Of a DNA stretch of 64,000 bases, positions 63,554-64,000 are shown one piece after another. Location: the NCBI GenBank assembly GCA_963702685.1, contig CAVPDQ010000010.1, positions 62,001-126,000 of the forward strand, read 5' to 3'. Both the position numbers and the translations under genes were made by a program. Within the stretch, counting starts at the first letter, position 1, and each line of letters begins with the position of its first letter. The stretch comes from AP-15 sp963702685 (GTDB lineage Bacteria; Pseudomonadota; Alphaproteobacteria; ATCC43930; CGMCC-115725). The notes under the pieces were generated by a model, which made no database searches, was not told where the DNA came from, and saw only the letters and a program-made list of their open reading frames with translations.

Positions 63554-64000
63554 CTAATCGGCTGGGCGCGGCGGGCGAGCCGGACGGCGAAACGCCTCGT
63601 GGCGCAAGAGGTAGAGCCCGGTCAAGGTGACGATCGCGGCACCCGCGATCATCGGCCCGGTCGGGACCTCGTTCCAGATCGCAAAGCCCAAGACCGAGCC
63701 CCAGATCAGCGCCGTGTAGTTGAACGGCGAGACCGCCGCTGCCGGCGCGTAATAAAGCGCTTGGGTCGTCCAATATTGCGACACGCCGCCGATCAGCCCG
63801 ATCGAGCAAAAGAGGGCGAAATCGAGCGGGCCGGGCGTGACCCAAAAGAACGGCAGGGCAGGGAGCGCCATCAGGGTCATGAAGAAGGCGGTGTAGAACA
63901 CGATCGAGGCGGTCGATTCGGTGCGCGTCAGCCCGCGCACGGTCAACGTGCCGACGGCGTTGCACGCAGCGCAAAAGAGCGCGTTGGCCATGCCGAGCCC
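63554..64000 (-). CDS. EamA/DMT-family transporter, cut by window edge
   Basis: The visible C-terminal half spans about 148 residues and five hydrophobic helices. It includes GLGMANALFCAACNAVGTLT, SIVFYTAFFMTLMALPALPF and ALYYAPAAAVSPFNYTALIW. The layout is that of the second EamA repeat. The N-terminal repeat lies past the right edge, so the gene continues beyond 64000 and its start is unknown. Family members export metabolites or drugs. Confidence 0.82.
   Translation of the reverse strand, partial: GLGMANALFCAACNAVGTLTVRGLTRTESTASIVFYTAFFMTLMALPALPFFWVTPGPLDFALFCSIGLIGGVSQYWTTQALYYAPAAAVSPFNYTALIWGSVLGFAIWNEVPTGPMIAGAAIVTLTGLYLLRHEAFRRPARPPRPAD

Overview
The window reads as a chromosome segment of a GC-rich alphaproteobacterium, most likely a Rhodospirillales-type organism. 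Support comes from the COX15-type heme A synthase, the block of NDUFAF5-like methyltransferase, ComF, glutaredoxin, nitrilase, DUF1178 and UbiG, the LysC / nitronate-monooxygenase-like / PtsP run, a CbpA-CbpM pair, and the hrcA-grpE-dnaK-dnaJ order. No rRNA, tRNA or CRISPR array was found. Several genes carry single-base frameshifts, so the sequence may be an uncultured or metagenomic assembly with residual indels.

Region 1 (1-13.9 kb) is an accessory and catabolic zone. It holds a frameshifted ThDP enzyme, a zinc-ribbon/OB-fold DUF35 protein, a thiolase-like protein, an amidohydrolase, an ADP-forming acyl-CoA ligase and a transglutaminase-like protein. Thiolase-like and DUF35 proteins usually act as partners on acyl-CoA substrates. 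The zone is full of repeats: a 130-bp palindromic element, an 84-bp palindrome, a complete IS630 element sitting inside a secreted-protein gene, and inverted repeats bracketing the transglutaminase gene.

Region 2 (14.1-24.6 kb) is conserved housekeeping: NDUFAF5-like methyltransferase, ComF, GrxC, carbon-nitrogen hydrolase, DUF1178, UbiG, aspartate kinase, FMN-dependent oxygenase, PtsP and RNase D. Region 3 (24.6-35.3 kb) is mixed metabolism: a lone receiver domain, MetE-like protein, PPOX-family protein, MetX-like hydrolase, SDR, methylmalonyl-CoA mutase with a BrnT-BrnA module inserted beside its 3' end, and heme A synthase.

Region 4 (35.5-44.7 kb) is protein quality control: HtrA protease, CbpA-CbpM, a peptide-type ABC binding protein, then dnaJ, dnaK, grpE and hrcA. 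Region 5 (44.8-54.2 kb) includes an HpaI-type aldolase, a Cache-domain membrane sensor, aquaporin Z, and a tight lipid A operon (msbA, DUF374, waaA, lpxK, lpxL). Region 6 (54.2-64 kb) has a LigB-type dioxygenase, SDR, frameshifted DapA-family gene, DUF29, frameshifted mutS, GDT1-type transporter, DUF1640, cytochrome c4-like protein and a DMT exporter cut by the window edge.

The most interesting pattern is that three genes (DUF35, thiolase, methylmalonyl-CoA mutase) each have a partial, imperfect direct duplicate separated from the intact gene by foreign-looking cargo. Two of the three cargos are toxin-antitoxin modules. The geometry is what a single-crossover (Campbell-type) integration of a circle carrying a gene end would leave, and it preserves one complete gene copy each time. 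A second theme is short palindromic repeats inserted inside protein-coding sequence (IS630 transposase, acyl-CoA ligase, heme A synthase).
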